In this document: positions 40,374-49,913 of the stretch, one piece after another | Position numbering within the stretch: the first letter of the stretch is position 1 | Layout: the number at the start of each line of letters is the position of its first letter | Program-made: the position numbers and the translations under genes | Assembly: GCF_900156425.1 (NCBI RefSeq) | Contig: NZ_FTNO01000005.1 | Coordinates: 124,001-188,000 of the forward strand | Direction: 5' to 3' | DNA length: 64,000 bases | Source of the DNA: Haladaptatus litoreus | GTDB taxonomy: Archaea; Halobacteriota; Halobacteria; Halobacteriales; Haladaptataceae | Notes under the pieces: generated by a model | Told to the model about the DNA's origin: nothing | The model's input: the letters and a program-made list of their open reading frames with translations, nothing else | The model's database searches: none

Positions 40374-42155
40374 ATGACTTGGCATCTCGCACCCGATTTT
40401 CTCTCCTACGAGGACGCCAAAAACGAGTTCTCGTGGGACACTATCCCCGACGACTACAACATCGCTTACGACTTGCTTCGGAAACACGACGATTTGGACG
40501 CCACCGCGCTGGAACAGTATTATCTCGACGGTCGGCACGAAACCTACTCCTTTCGCGATTTGGACGTTCGCTCGAATCGACTGGCCAACGGTCTGTCCGA
40601 CCTCGGCGTGGGACGAGGCGACAGAGTTGCCGTCGTGGTTCCACAGAAACCGGCGAATCCCCTGACCCATCTCGCCTGCTGGAAACTCGGTGCAATTTCG
40701 CTCCCGCTTTCGATTCTGTTCGGCGAGGATTCCCTACGCTATCGACTGAACGACAGCGGGGCTAAAGTCGTCGTCGTGGATTCGTCCGTCCGAGCAACGC
40801 TCGATACGGTTCGGGAGGACTGCCCGGACTTGGAACACGTCATCGAAGTCGATAGGAGCGATTCCGTTGCCGACGGAATCGCTCCCGAGGGCGGGGATGA
40901 AAACCACAGCAACGATAGCAACCACAACAACGATAGCAACGACAGCTACGATTTCGATGAGTTTTGCACAGACCGGTCAGAATCGTTCGGCATCGCGGAA
41001 ACGACCCCCGACACGCCCGCCATCATCATCTACACCAGCGGTTCGACCGGCCCGCCGAAAGGCGTCCTGCACACTCACGACCTCTGGCTTGGCCACTGTC
41101 CGGCGTTTCATATGTACTTCGAGCGAACTGGTAAAACCGTGGAATCTGGCGACTCTGTTGAATCGGCGGAATCGGCAGAATTGGCTGAATCGTCGGGTTC
41201 GCCCGCCGATTCGGTGTACTGGACGCCCGCGGATTGGGCGTGGATTGGGGCGCTGGGCGATGTGCTGTTTCCGGCGTGGCACTACGGCGAAACCGTCGTC
41301 GGCTGTCCGATGGGCGGCTTCGACGCCGAAACCGCCTACGAACTGCTGGAGCAGTTTTCGGTCACCGACACGTTCCTCCCGCCCACTGCGATTCGAATGA
41401 TGATGGGCGTCGAGAATCCCACGGAAACGTACGAGTTGTCGCTCCGAAACATCTGTTCGGGCGGCGAACCGCTCACTCCCGAAATCATCGACTGGGCCGC
41501 AACGGAACTAGACGGCGTCTCGGTCAACGAACTGTACGGCCAAACCGAGGCGAACCTCCTCGTCGCCAACTGTGGTGATTGGTTCCCGGTTCGCGCCGGA
41601 AGCATGGGAAAGCCCGTTCCGGGCCACGAAATCGCCATCATCGACCCGATTTCCGGCGAGGAGAAGGCCATCGGCGACGTGGGGATGATTGCTGTCAAGC
41701 GCGAAGACGACCCAATCGTTTTCGAGGAGTACTGGAATCAAGCCGAAAAAACGGGGGCGGTGACCCTCGATGGCTGGCATCTCACCGGCGACCTCGGCTC
41801 CCGCGATTCGGACGGCTACTTCTGGTTCAAATCACGTGACGACGACGTAATCATCACGAGCGGGTACCGAGTCGGGCCGGGCGAAGTCGAAAGCGCAATT
41901 CTGGAACATCCGGACGTGGAACAGGTCGGCGTCGTCGGCGTTCCGGACGACACCCGCGGCGAAATCGTCGCAGCGTTCGTGCAACCCGCTTCGACCCGAG
42001 ACGGGGACGACGCCTTCCGGGAGGAAATCCGAACGCTAGTGCGCGACAAACTGGCCAAATACGAGTATCCCCGAAAAATCGAGTTCGTCGCCGAACTCCC
42101 GCAAACGACGACCGGCAAGATTCAGCGGCGCAAACTCCGGGAGTCCGACGAGTAG
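40374..42155 (+). CDS. Acyl-CoA synthetase, AMP-forming (acetate/medium-chain type)
   Basis: 593 residues. The adenylate-forming signature IIYTSGSTGPPKGVLHTH, the motif LYGQTEANLL, HLTGDLGSRDSDGYFWFKSR and the C-terminal TTGKIQRRKLRE with the catalytic Lys are all present. It activates a carboxylic acid to its CoA thioester through an acyl-AMP. Two acidic low-complexity inserts are unusual: one near 165-200 (palindrome plus an Asn/Asp/Ser repeat, HSNDSNHNNDSNDSYDFDE) and one near 257-278 made by four copies of a 9-bp repeat (ESAESAELAESS). Neither looks part of the fold. Confidence 0.9.
   Translation: MTWHLAPDFLSYEDAKNEFSWDTIPDDYNIAYDLLRKHDDLDATALEQYYLDGRHETYSFRDLDVRSNRLANGLSDLGVGRGDRVAVVVPQKPANPLTHLACWKLGAISLPLSILFGEDSLRYRLNDSGAKVVVVDSSVRATLDTVREDCPDLEHVIEVDRSDSVADGIAPEGGDENHSNDSNHNNDSNDSYDFDEFCTDRSESFGIAETTPDTPAIIIYTSGSTGPPKGVLHTHDLWLGHCPAFHMYFERTGKTVESGDSVESAESAELAESSGSPADSVYWTPADWAWIGALGDVLFPAWHYGETVVGCPMGGFDAETAYELLEQFSVTDTFLPPTAIRMMMGVENPTETYELSLRNICSGGEPLTPEIIDWAATELDGVSVNELYGQTEANLLVANCGDWFPVRAGSMGKPVPGHEIAIIDPISGEEKAIGDVGMIAVKREDDPIVFEEYWNQAEKTGAVTLDGWHLTGDLGSRDSDGYFWFKSRDDDVIITSGYRVGPGEVESAILEHPDVEQVGVVGVPDDTRGEIVAAFVQPASTRDGDDAFREEIRTLVRDKLAKYEYPRKIEFVAELPQTTTGKIQRRKLRESDE
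40855..40885. repeat. Intragenic palindrome, 13-bp arms, 5-base loop
   Basis: Arms 40855-40867 (GGAGCGATTCCGT) and 40873-40885 pair perfectly. It encodes part of an acidic insert (SDSVADGIAPEG) in the acyl-CoA synthetase. Confidence 0.9.
41160..41195. repeat. Four in-frame tandem 9-bp repeats in the acyl-CoA synthetase
   Basis: GAATCGGCG (41160-41168) is followed by three diverged copies, GAATCGGCA, GAATTGGCT and GAATCGTCG. They encode an ES(A/L) acidic repeat (ESAESAELAESS) inserted between the ATP-binding motif and a WTPADWAWIGALG segment. Tandem slippage is the simplest origin. Confidence 0.9.
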
Positions 42156-42194
42156 TGTGTAGACTTCACGTCAGAAAACCACGTTTCGGAGACG

Positions 42195-43187
42195 CTACTG
42201 TCGAAGTGCTTCCGGCGGCCCGCCAGCCAACCGTTCTCTGTCGTGTGACTCTTCGAAGTCGAGTTCCGGCCCCTTCGGAACGATTCCTTTCGGATTGATG
42301 TCTGTGTGACTTCGGTAGTAGTGTTCTTTGATGTGGTCCATCCGCACCGTCTTCGAAACTCCCGGCAGTTGATACAACTCCTTCAGGTAGTTCCACAGGT
42401 TCGGGTAGTCCACGATTCGCCGGATGTTGCATTTGAAATGCGTCGCGTACACCGCATCGAATCGCACGAGCGTCGTGAACATGGCGAAGTCGGCCTCCGT
42501 CAGTTCGTCGCCGACCAGATACCGCTGGTCGGCGAGCACGTCCTCCCAGTGGTCTAACGCGCCGAACAACTCGGTTACCGCCTTCTCGTATGCGGATTGG
42601 GTGTCGGCGAATCCCGACCGATAGACGCCGTTGTTGATTGGTTCGTAAATTGCGTCGATGGTTTCGTCAACCTCGTCGCGGTACTCGTCGGGATAGAACG
42701 TCACGTCTCGTTCTGCAACGTCGTCGAACGCGGTGTCGAGCATCCGCATGATTTCCTCCGATTCGTTGTTGACGATGGTCCCTTTCTTTTTGTCCCACAG
42801 CACCGGCACCGTCACGCGCCCGGTAAATTCCGGGTCTGCTTCGGTGTACACGTCGCGCAGATATTCCGCTCGGTTCACTGTATCGGCGGTGCAGCCCAAC
42901 CTGTCGGGCGAGAACTCCCAGCCATCGTCCTGTCTGTAGGGGTCAACGACCGACACCGAAATCGCGTCTTCTAGTCCTTTCAGCGCCCTCGTGACCAGTG
43001 TCCGATGCGCCCACGGACAAGCGGAGGAGACGTAGAGGTGATAGCGTCCCGACTCCGCCGGAAATTCGGCGTCTTCGTCCGCTTCGACCCAGTCCCGAAA
43101 CGTCGTTGTTTGGCGCTCGAACTCGCCTTCCTCGTTCGTCGTCTCGTAGGCATCCGTCTGCCACTCGCCGTCCACGAGCATTCTCAT
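42195..43187 (-). CDS. Xi-class glutathione transferase-like (glutathionyl-hydroquinone reductase family)
   Basis: 330 residues, near the family length (~330). The active-site cysteine is C57 in HLYVSSACPWAHRTL. Further family segments are CTADTVNRAEYLRDVYTEAD, SRVTVPVLWDKKKGTIVNNES and YLVGDELTEADFAMFTTLVR. In bacteria it removes glutathione from glutathionyl-hydroquinones. Halobacteria use gamma-glutamylcysteine instead of glutathione, so the natural thiol partner here is presumably different. It is followed by a convergent acyl-CoA synthetase gene. Confidence 0.9.
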   Translation of the reverse strand: MRMLVDGEWQTDAYETTNEEGEFERQTTTFRDWVEADEDAEFPAESGRYHLYVSSACPWAHRTLVTRALKGLEDAISVSVVDPYRQDDGWEFSPDRLGCTADTVNRAEYLRDVYTEADPEFTGRVTVPVLWDKKKGTIVNNESEEIMRMLDTAFDDVAERDVTFYPDEYRDEVDETIDAIYEPINNGVYRSGFADTQSAYEKAVTELFGALDHWEDVLADQRYLVGDELTEADFAMFTTLVRFDAVYATHFKCNIRRIVDYPNLWNYLKELYQLPGVSKTVRMDHIKEHYYRSHTDINPKGIVPKGPELDFEESHDRERLAGGPPEALRQ

Positions 43188-43449
43188 GGTACGAGATAGG
43201 GTCGTTTTCGACTTAGCCCTGCGGTTCCCCCACGTTCCTTCCGGGTTTGCTGGTTGAACTGTGAGGAGCTAGAACCGGCTTCAGAGTAGCTATCGGAATG
43301 GTACTCTCGATGTATTCCCGTCTGGATATTTTTTATATATCTGGATAGCTTTCTATATTTGTTCTTGGTTACCTTTCTGTATATATCTCTAGAAATCCAA
43401 AAGACTGCACCGATTTCGTCCGACCCCGGCGTTCACTGTCTCTTGAATT
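43188..43449. other. AT-rich gap between the glutathione-transferase-like and chromate transporter genes
   Basis: Low-GC stretch at about 43320-43400 with repeated TATA-like blocks (TTTATATATCTGG, CTTTCTATAT at 43349, CTTTCTGTAT at 43373). No coding frame. It is the upstream region of the transferase gene and the downstream region of chrA. Confidence 0.45.
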
Positions 43450-44811
43450 TCAGAGCAGATAGAATGCTGCAATACCCACGACTCCGCCACCGAGAATGAG
43501 CGTCACTGCTTGTACTCCGCGGACGAACAGCGCGAACGTCACGACTGCGAGTGCGGCGGTGAGGGGGTCGATAATCGCTTCCTGTGCCAGCGAGACGGTT
43601 GCACCCAAAATCGCCCCGACGACTGCGGCGTTGATACCGACGAGTGCGGTTCTGACCTGTGGATTGTCGCGCACTCTCGCCACGTAAGGAAACATCGCCA
43701 CGATGAAGACGAATGAGGGTGCGAACGCCGCAAGTGCGGCGACGAACGCGCCGAGAACCGCCATCGGAACGCCCTGTGGAAGGAGTAGTTCGTAGCCGAC
43801 GAACGCAGTCGTCATCACAACCGGGCCGGGCGTCAGTTGGCCGAGCGCAATGCCGTCCACGAACGTCGCGGTGGTCATCCACCCGAACTCCGTGACGACG
43901 TACTTCTCGATGAAGGGAATGAGCACCAGCCCGCCGCCGTAGATGAACGACCCGGTGTAGAGCATGAACAAGACGAGTTTCAGCCACGTGTTCGCCCACA
44001 GCGTTCCGGCGATGCTGGTGGCCGCGGCATACACGCCGATTCGTCTGGCCCCCGACCAGACGAGTTCAGCGATGCTATCGCGGACGAGATACAGTCCCAC
44101 AAGCGAGAGGCCGACGACTGCCGCGAGCGACACTCGGCCGAGATTCGACGTGACCCACTCTCGGCGGTAGATGACGAGGGCAAGTATTCCCGCCACGGCA
44201 AATTCGAGCACCGGGTTCGGATTGAACAGCACCGTGGCGACGAGTGCGGCGACCAGCAAGAAGAGGAGTTTCGTGTCTATCGTCCACGAATCGCCGCCGA
44301 TTTCGAACCCGAAATCGGCGTCAGCCTGCCCCAGCGCGCTCCGGGCCATCGAATAGGCCGACCCGACGATGAGGCCGATGACGATTGGGTTGACCGCGTA
44401 AAGGAGTCCGTCCTGTATCGCGGGCAGTTCCCCGTAGGCGAAATAGAGATACGAGAGCGCGATGATGATGGCGAACGCCGGAAACATGAAACACGCCCCG
44501 GCCACTATCGCGCCGGGAGTGCCGCCGCGAATCCATCCCATGAAAATCCCGAGTTGCGTCGAGGCCGGGCCGGGAAGCATGTTGCAGATGGCGAGGCCTT
44601 CCATGAACGTCGATTCGTCGGTCCACTCCCGACTGTCCTCGCCGACGAGTTCGTCTTCCATCATGGCGATGTGGACGAGTGGGCCACCGAATCCGACGAA
44701 CCCGATTTTCAAGAAAAACCGCGCGATTTCGCGGACGTTTGTCGGAGAGGGGCGGCCCTTGTAGCGAGGCGTCGGATTGCGCGACTCGGGACTCCCGGTT
44801 TCGTCGGCCAT
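43450..44811 (-). CDS. chrA: Chromate transporter ChrA
   Basis: 453 residues, the long (two-domain) CHR form with about 12 helices. The first CHR half carries GFVGFGGPLVHIAMMEDELV and AICNMLPGPASTQLGIFMGW; the second half repeats the pattern with GSFIYGGGLVLIPFIEKYVV and ALGQLTPGPVVMTTAFVGYE. ChrA expels chromate from the cytosol. No chromate-responsive regulator is directly adjacent. Confidence 0.93.
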   Translation of the reverse strand: MADETGSPESRNPTPRYKGRPSPTNVREIARFFLKIGFVGFGGPLVHIAMMEDELVGEDSREWTDESTFMEGLAICNMLPGPASTQLGIFMGWIRGGTPGAIVAGACFMFPAFAIIIALSYLYFAYGELPAIQDGLLYAVNPIVIGLIVGSAYSMARSALGQADADFGFEIGGDSWTIDTKLLFLLVAALVATVLFNPNPVLEFAVAGILALVIYRREWVTSNLGRVSLAAVVGLSLVGLYLVRDSIAELVWSGARRIGVYAAATSIAGTLWANTWLKLVLFMLYTGSFIYGGGLVLIPFIEKYVVTEFGWMTTATFVDGIALGQLTPGPVVMTTAFVGYELLLPQGVPMAVLGAFVAALAAFAPSFVFIVAMFPYVARVRDNPQVRTALVGINAAVVGAILGATVSLAQEAIIDPLTAALAVVTFALFVRGVQAVTLILGGGVVGIAAFYLL

Positions 44812-44895
44812 CGCCTTCGACTGCTTCGTTTTCGGCTATAAAGCTTCGCTCGGGTCGTCTCCGGAGAGAGGGAGTGACAAACGGCGTCCTATCGA

Positions 44896-45819
44896 TTACT
44901 TGTGGGTGCTATCTCGTGGTTCCGCCCGACTGATTTCGGTGACAGAGCAATCGTCGCCGAACAGAAGGCGCAGTTCGTCTCCCGCCTCTCGAATCGTCAG
45001 CCGTATCTCTACCGGCTCTTCCGAAATCAGTTCGACTCCTTCATCGCTCGTACAGAAATCGAGTTTCCAGTGAGGAATCGACGTGATGTCTTTCCCGCGG
45101 TCGTAGAAGAACGAAATCACGGCCGGATGGTCGATGACGTTCTCGCCGACGGTCGTTTTCAAGAATCCGCCACAGCGATTGCAGGTATGGACGATTCGGA
45201 CGTTCGACCCTCCTTCGCTTTCTGCTGAACTTTCCGTCGAATCCTCGACGGAAAGTTCGTGGTTGACCCTGCTCGCACACCATGGACAGACACCGTCGCG
45301 GAGGTTCCCGACCAGTCGGCGCGTCCAGCGGTCGAACGCCCAGAGGCGTTCGTCGTCGATTCGGTTGTCGAGTCCGGCAGGGAGAAACGGCGAACTCAGC
45401 ACTGTCTCGTCGCAGGCCGAACAGCGCGCGAAAAACACCTGATTTTCGTAGGTCAATCGGAGGCGATTTTCGCAGTCGGGACAGAATTCATCGAGCGGAA
45501 TCGAGTCGATTGATTCGGTTCCAGCCACACTCCCGAGCATCGCCCGGTAGAGGGCGATTCCGCTAGCAAGGTGGGTGTAGCCGTCATCGGTTCGTCGGAT
45601 GAACGTTCCGGCGAGTTGGTTCAGATGGTACTGAAACTGGCCACTGTCACGCATTCCGACGGCGTCTTTCAGTTCCGTAAACGTCGCCGTCCACTCCGGC
45701 GCGTTCCAGAGCGCGAAGAGGATCTCCAGTCGGGTTTCGTTCGCCAGCAGCTGGAAGGCGTCTCGAATGCGCTCGTTGGTTGCCTCGACCGGCACAGAAT
45801 CCATCGATTGAACCGACAC
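44896..45819 (-). CDS. ArsR-type HTH regulator with zinc-ribbon C-terminus
   Basis: 307 residues. The N-terminal winged helix (about 10-100: AFQLLANETRLEILFALWNA, VGMRDSGQFQYHLNQLAGTF) is ArsR-like. It is followed by zinc-ribbon-like pairs (CPDCENRL ... CSACDETV and CPWCASRV ... CNRCGGFL) and a C-terminal alpha/beta domain. This matches a haloarchaeal regulator family of unknown target. A Ser/Glu linker (about 185-203) carries a 14-bp-arm palindrome. The gene is divergent from the MFS gene at 45950, its most likely target. Confidence 0.85.
   Translation of the reverse strand: MSVQSMDSVPVEATNERIRDAFQLLANETRLEILFALWNAPEWTATFTELKDAVGMRDSGQFQYHLNQLAGTFIRRTDDGYTHLASGIALYRAMLGSVAGTESIDSIPLDEFCPDCENRLRLTYENQVFFARCSACDETVLSSPFLPAGLDNRIDDERLWAFDRWTRRLVGNLRDGVCPWCASRVNHELSVEDSTESSAESEGGSNVRIVHTCNRCGGFLKTTVGENVIDHPAVISFFYDRGKDITSIPHWKLDFCTSDEGVELISEEPVEIRLTIREAGDELRLLFGDDCSVTEISRAEPRDSTHK
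45227..45258. repeat. Intragenic palindrome, 14-bp arms, 4-base loop
   Basis: Arms 45227-45240 (GAACTTTCCGTCGA) and 45245-45258 pair perfectly around ATCC. It encodes the acidic linker SVEDSTESSAESEG of the ArsR-type regulator. Confidence 0.9.
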
Positions 45820-45949
45820 GGAGAACCGAACAAAAGCTACTGATTGGAGTCGGAGGCGAACGCCATTCGTGTAATCTCGGCAACTGAACCGATTTTCTAC
45901 GAGCGATTATTACCCCCGTCTGCATCTTCGATTACGAACACTACGCTCG

Positions 45950-47158
45950 ATGTCACAACACACCCATTCGTCCACCGATTCGCTCATCATTCGGTTCTAC
46001 AGCTATCGCGGCCTCACCTCCGGCGGTTTCGTCTATCCGATTCTGACGGTGCACGCGCTCTCACAGGGCCTCGACCTCGCTGGCGTCGGCCTCGCCGCCG
46101 GGATGTTTTTCGCCGGGACGCTTCTCGGCGAGATTCCGACGGGCTACGTCGGCGACCGAATCGGTCGCCGAAACAGCCTCTTCGTTGGTTCTGTCCTCAT
46201 CTCCGTCACCCATTTCGGCTTCGCGTTCGCCGATTCTTTGGCCGGTTTCGTCTTCTTCTGGGGCTTCTGGGGCGTCGCAGCGACCTTCCGCTCCGGAAGC
46301 ACGGACGCGTGGCTGTACGACACGCTCACCGACCACGACGCGACCGAGACGTACACCCGGGTCCGGGGCAGAGCGACTGGCGTTTTCTACGCCTCTGCCG
46401 CGATTTCCGCCTTGGTCGGCGGCGCGCTCTACGAAAATTGGTCTGCCTTGCCGTTTCTCCTCGCGGGCGTGCTGACCGCGATTGGCGCGCTGGTCGTTCT
46501 AACGCTTCCAGAACCCGCCGCCTCCCGCTCGAACCAAGGGTTCTCGCTCGCGGAAGCGAGAACCGCCCTCGTCTCGGTCGTTTCGAACCGAACGGTTCGC
46601 TCGTTCGTCCTCCTCTCCGGAATCGTCCTCGCGGTGCCGGAAACGGTCGAGGTGTTCGTCCAACCAGTTGCGCTATCTATCGGCTTTCGGCCGTCCACGC
46701 TTGGCCCGCTGTACGCGGGCCTGATGCTCGCCGCGGCGGTCGGTTCCTCGACTGCCGACGCGATTGGCCGTCGAATCGGGGTCGGGCGCTGGTTCGTCGT
46801 CGGGCCGACACTGCTCGCCGTCGTCCTCCTCGTCGCCAGTTCGGTTCACGCCGTCGCTCTACCCGTTTTCTTCCTTTCCCGCGGCGCGAACACGGTCACG
46901 GACACGCTCGGAAGCACGTTCGTCAACGACCGCGTCGCCTCTCACGGACGGGCGACTACGCTCAGCGGCGTTTCGATGGTTCACGCGCTCGTCTTTCTGG
47001 TCGCCAGAACTGCTGGCGGCGCGGTGGCTGACGCCACCTCGCCGTTGGTTGCACTGGCCGGATTCGGCTGTCTCGCCGTCGGGGCCGTCGCCGTCATTCG
47101 TGCGGCCGCAGACCCGTTTTCTCCGCGTTCGACCGTGCGCCCCGAACAGGCCGACTAA
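45950..47158 (+). CDS. MFS transporter
   Basis: 402 residues with 12 predicted helices. The loop between helices 2 and 3 carries GYVGDRIGRRNSL, the MFS GxxxDRxGRR signature, and the second half has DAIGRRIGVGRWF. Substrate unknown. It is transcribed divergently from the ArsR-type regulator across 130 bases, a common local regulation layout. Confidence 0.9.
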   Translation: MSQHTHSSTDSLIIRFYSYRGLTSGGFVYPILTVHALSQGLDLAGVGLAAGMFFAGTLLGEIPTGYVGDRIGRRNSLFVGSVLISVTHFGFAFADSLAGFVFFWGFWGVAATFRSGSTDAWLYDTLTDHDATETYTRVRGRATGVFYASAAISALVGGALYENWSALPFLLAGVLTAIGALVVLTLPEPAASRSNQGFSLAEARTALVSVVSNRTVRSFVLLSGIVLAVPETVEVFVQPVALSIGFRPSTLGPLYAGLMLAAAVGSSTADAIGRRIGVGRWFVVGPTLLAVVLLVASSVHAVALPVFFLSRGANTVTDTLGSTFVNDRVASHGRATTLSGVSMVHALVFLVARTAGGAVADATSPLVALAGFGCLAVGAVAVIRAAADPFSPRSTVRPEQAD

Positions 47159-47191
47159 CAACTGGACTGCGTTCGTCAAACCGGAGTCGTC

Positions 47192-48058
47192 TCACTCGCT
47201 AGAATTTCCGGAACTGTCGTCGGGGCGCGGAAGAGCGACGAACGACGTTCGCTCGATGCTGAAGGGGTCGTACACCGACTGGTGGCACGGACAGTAAATC
47301 TCGTCCGCGGCACCGAACTTCGCGCTTCCGGGGTCGCCCTTGAACAGCGGCACGCAGCAGAAATGCGTGCATTTGTCCATGATAGCGATGAAGCCCTGTT
47401 GCGTGCTCGCCCCTAACCACTGATTGTTGTTGGCTGCTTCTTCGATTCGCGTGCTTCTGATGATTTGGACGGGAATCGTCCCGCTTGCGGGAACGTCCTG
47501 CGAGCGCCACGTCGCCACAGCGGGCTTTCCGAGTCCTGACTGACCGATTTCGTTGCCCCACGTCTCGTAATCTTCGAAGTCGCTGACGTTGACGATTGCC
47601 CCGCCTTCTACGTCCGACGACTGCCATTCGTATTGGGATGAATCCGCGTACCGGAAGTAGTTGTCTTGGTCTGCATCCGGCGCGATACCCGGATACGTCT
47701 GGACGCCACAGTATTGGAACCACTCCGACGAGTACGTGACGCCGCCGATTTGCTGTTCGGCGACGGTGATAGTTCGACCCTCCTGCTGTTGCTGTTGCAC
47801 CTCCGGCCAGACGCCTTTTATGTCCCCGTTGTCCTCGATTTCGACCGGAATCTGCGGCATCGGTCGCGGCGCTGGTCCCGCGGTGTTCTCAACGCCGTAG
47901 TATTGAATGATACCACCGCCTTCGCCGGACGGTGCCGTCGCGGAGTTTAGCGTTGCCACTGTTCCAGTCCCGATACCTGCCAACGCCGCGCTTCCAACGA
48001 CTCCCTTGACGAAGCGACGACGGGACGTGTCTTCCGGATATTTGTCCGCCTCTGACAT
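47192..48058 (-). CDS. Rieske 2Fe-2S protein
   Basis: 288 residues from the ATG at 48058; an ATG at 48070 is the alternative. A Tat signal SRRRFVKGVVGSAALAG precedes the exported domain. The Rieske ligands are CTHFCC and CPCHQSVYDP, giving the CxH...CxxH set plus one extra Cys. It resembles the Rieske subunit of a bc-type quinol oxidase complex, but no cytochrome b or halocyanin gene is adjacent, so it is an orphan here. Membrane-facing redox role inferred. Confidence 0.88.
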   Translation of the reverse strand: MSEADKYPEDTSRRRFVKGVVGSAALAGIGTGTVATLNSATAPSGEGGGIIQYYGVENTAGPAPRPMPQIPVEIEDNGDIKGVWPEVQQQQQEGRTITVAEQQIGGVTYSSEWFQYCGVQTYPGIAPDADQDNYFRYADSSQYEWQSSDVEGGAIVNVSDFEDYETWGNEIGQSGLGKPAVATWRSQDVPASGTIPVQIIRSTRIEEAANNNQWLGASTQQGFIAIMDKCTHFCCVPLFKGDPGSAKFGAADEIYCPCHQSVYDPFSIERTSFVALPRPDDSSGNSSE

Positions 48059-48070
48059 CGTGTTGTTCAC

Positions 48071-48434
48071 CTTGCGTGGTCTGTTACTGGAACTCTCGTG
48101 ATGGCACGCGGTTGGAACATCGTGTCATCAATCGTGTCATCACGAAGGTTTGTACACACGCAATCGTGGAGGGCTAGGGATTCACCGCTCTTTGTTATTC
48201 GTCGCCAATTCGCCAGTCCGCACCGATTACTCGGAATATCGTTTGAGTAATTTTCTATTTACTGATGTTTTTGTCCTCGGCGACTGCACCCACTTTTATC
48301 AGATTTGGTATTATCTATTACAAATTTACATACCGAAAACGACTAAAACAGTGTTACAACCTCCCCGTCTGGTGATTTCTTCCTTTCACGCCCAATAGAG
48401 ATATATGCGAGTTACAGTGATTCTATACTAGGGT
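48071..48434. other. Intergenic region of about 364 bases
   Basis: AT-rich, without a supported gene. It contains plus-strand TATA-like boxes for the KaiC-like gene (GATATATGCG at about 48400-48409, 27 bases before the ATG) and the upstream region of the Rieske gene on the minus strand. Confidence 0.5.
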
Positions 48435-49913
48435 ATGACTCACAGTCCACCAGAGCGAATATCGACGGGCGTGTCTGGACTGGACGAGATACTACACAGT
48501 GGTCTTATTCCAGGACGGAGTTATCTCGTTCGGGGCGACCCGGGAACAGGAAAGACGATTCTCGGAATGAACTATCTCACCACTGGCGTCGAGGCCGGTG
48601 AGACGGTTCTATTCGTTAACTTAGAAGAATCGGAGGAGGACATTCGGGACAATGCATCGACGCTCGACATCGACCTCTCGGACGTTCACTTCCTCGATTT
48701 GAGTCCTGATTCCGATGTCTTCGTTGACGAACAGTCCTACGATATTTTCTCGCCGAGCGAAGTCGAGCAGGAACCGCTTACCACGGCGATTACGGAGCGT
48801 GTCGAGTCGATAGAACCCGACCGGGTGTTCATCGACCCGTTGACGAAACTTCGCCACCTCACGTCGGACACCTACCAATTCCGAAAACAGGTTATCGCAT
48901 TTATGCGCTATCTGAAAGAGCAGGGGGCGACGATACTGCTCACGTCGGAGAGCACGCCGGATTCACCCGACCACGACTTGCAGTATATGACCGATGGCAC
49001 CATCCAACTCGAACGGCCGGAGATGGGCCGCGTCATTTCGGTTCCGAAGTTCCGCGGGTCGTCGATTCGAGAGGGCAAACACTCGATGCGAATCGAGCAG
49101 GGCGGCCTCGCCGTCTATCCGGAACTGGCGACGAACGGTCACGACCGGGAGTACGTCGCCGAACCGATTCCGTCCGGCGTCACCGAAATCGACAACCTGC
49201 TTCACGGCGGTATCGAGCGCGGAACGGTCACGGTGTTGAGCGGGCCGACTGGAGTCGGCAAAACGACCGCCGGAACGCAGTTCATGAAGGAGGCCGCGAG
49301 CAGGGGTGAACGCTCGGTCATCTACATGTTCGAAGAAAGTACGCAGACGTTCATGCGGCGGAACGAGGCCATCGACATCCCCGTCGAGGAGATGATGCAA
49401 CAGGGTACGCTCAAAGTCGAAGAAGTCGAACCCCTCGACCATTCGGCCATGGAGTTCGCCCGCGAAGTTCGGCGCGAAGTCGAGGAGAACGATACGGACA
49501 TCGTCATGATCGACGGTTTGCAAGGATACAAGCTGTCGGTCAGCAGTGAAAGCGACGAGATGCTCGTCAGAAAACTCCACACACTGTCGCGCTACCTCAA
49601 GGATATGGGTGTGTCCGTGATTCTCGTGGACGAAATCCAATCCGTCACCGGCGAGTTCCAAGCGACGGAGGCGGGAATCAGCTACCTCGCGGACAGTATC
49701 GTCTTCCTCCGTCATCTGGAAATTTCGGGCGAGATGCGCAAGGCCATCGGTGTGTTGAAAAAACGGACGAGCGACTTCGAGCGCACGCTCCGCGAGTTCA
49801 GAATCACCGACCACGGCCTCGAAGTCGGCGAGCCGCTCACCGGACTTCGAGGCGTTCTGTCGGGTGCACCGGAGTGGACTGAAGTCGAATCCACACTGGA
49901 CAATGGAGAATGA
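48435..49913 (+). CDS. KaiC/RAD55-like double ATPase, copy 1
   Basis: 492 residues with two RecA-type domains, near KaiC length (519). Domain 1 has P-loop GDPGTGKT (about 35-42), the catalytic EE in FVNLEESEEDIRDNA and Walker B RVFIDPLT. Domain 2 has GPTGVGKT (about 270-277), EE in YMFEESTQTF and Walker B IVMIDGL. KaiC-like proteins hexamerise and act as molecular timers or signalling ATPases; GvpD belongs to this superfamily. The stop overlaps the pseudo-receiver start by 11 bases, so they are coupled. A close paralogue is at 54658-56133. Confidence 0.9.
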   Translation: MTHSPPERISTGVSGLDEILHSGLIPGRSYLVRGDPGTGKTILGMNYLTTGVEAGETVLFVNLEESEEDIRDNASTLDIDLSDVHFLDLSPDSDVFVDEQSYDIFSPSEVEQEPLTTAITERVESIEPDRVFIDPLTKLRHLTSDTYQFRKQVIAFMRYLKEQGATILLTSESTPDSPDHDLQYMTDGTIQLERPEMGRVISVPKFRGSSIREGKHSMRIEQGGLAVYPELATNGHDREYVAEPIPSGVTEIDNLLHGGIERGTVTVLSGPTGVGKTTAGTQFMKEAASRGERSVIYMFEESTQTFMRRNEAIDIPVEEMMQQGTLKVEEVEPLDHSAMEFAREVRREVEENDTDIVMIDGLQGYKLSVSSESDEMLVRKLHTLSRYLKDMGVSVILVDEIQSVTGEFQATEAGISYLADSIVFLRHLEISGEMRKAIGVLKKRTSDFERTLREFRITDHGLEVGEPLTGLRGVLSGAPEWTEVESTLDNGE

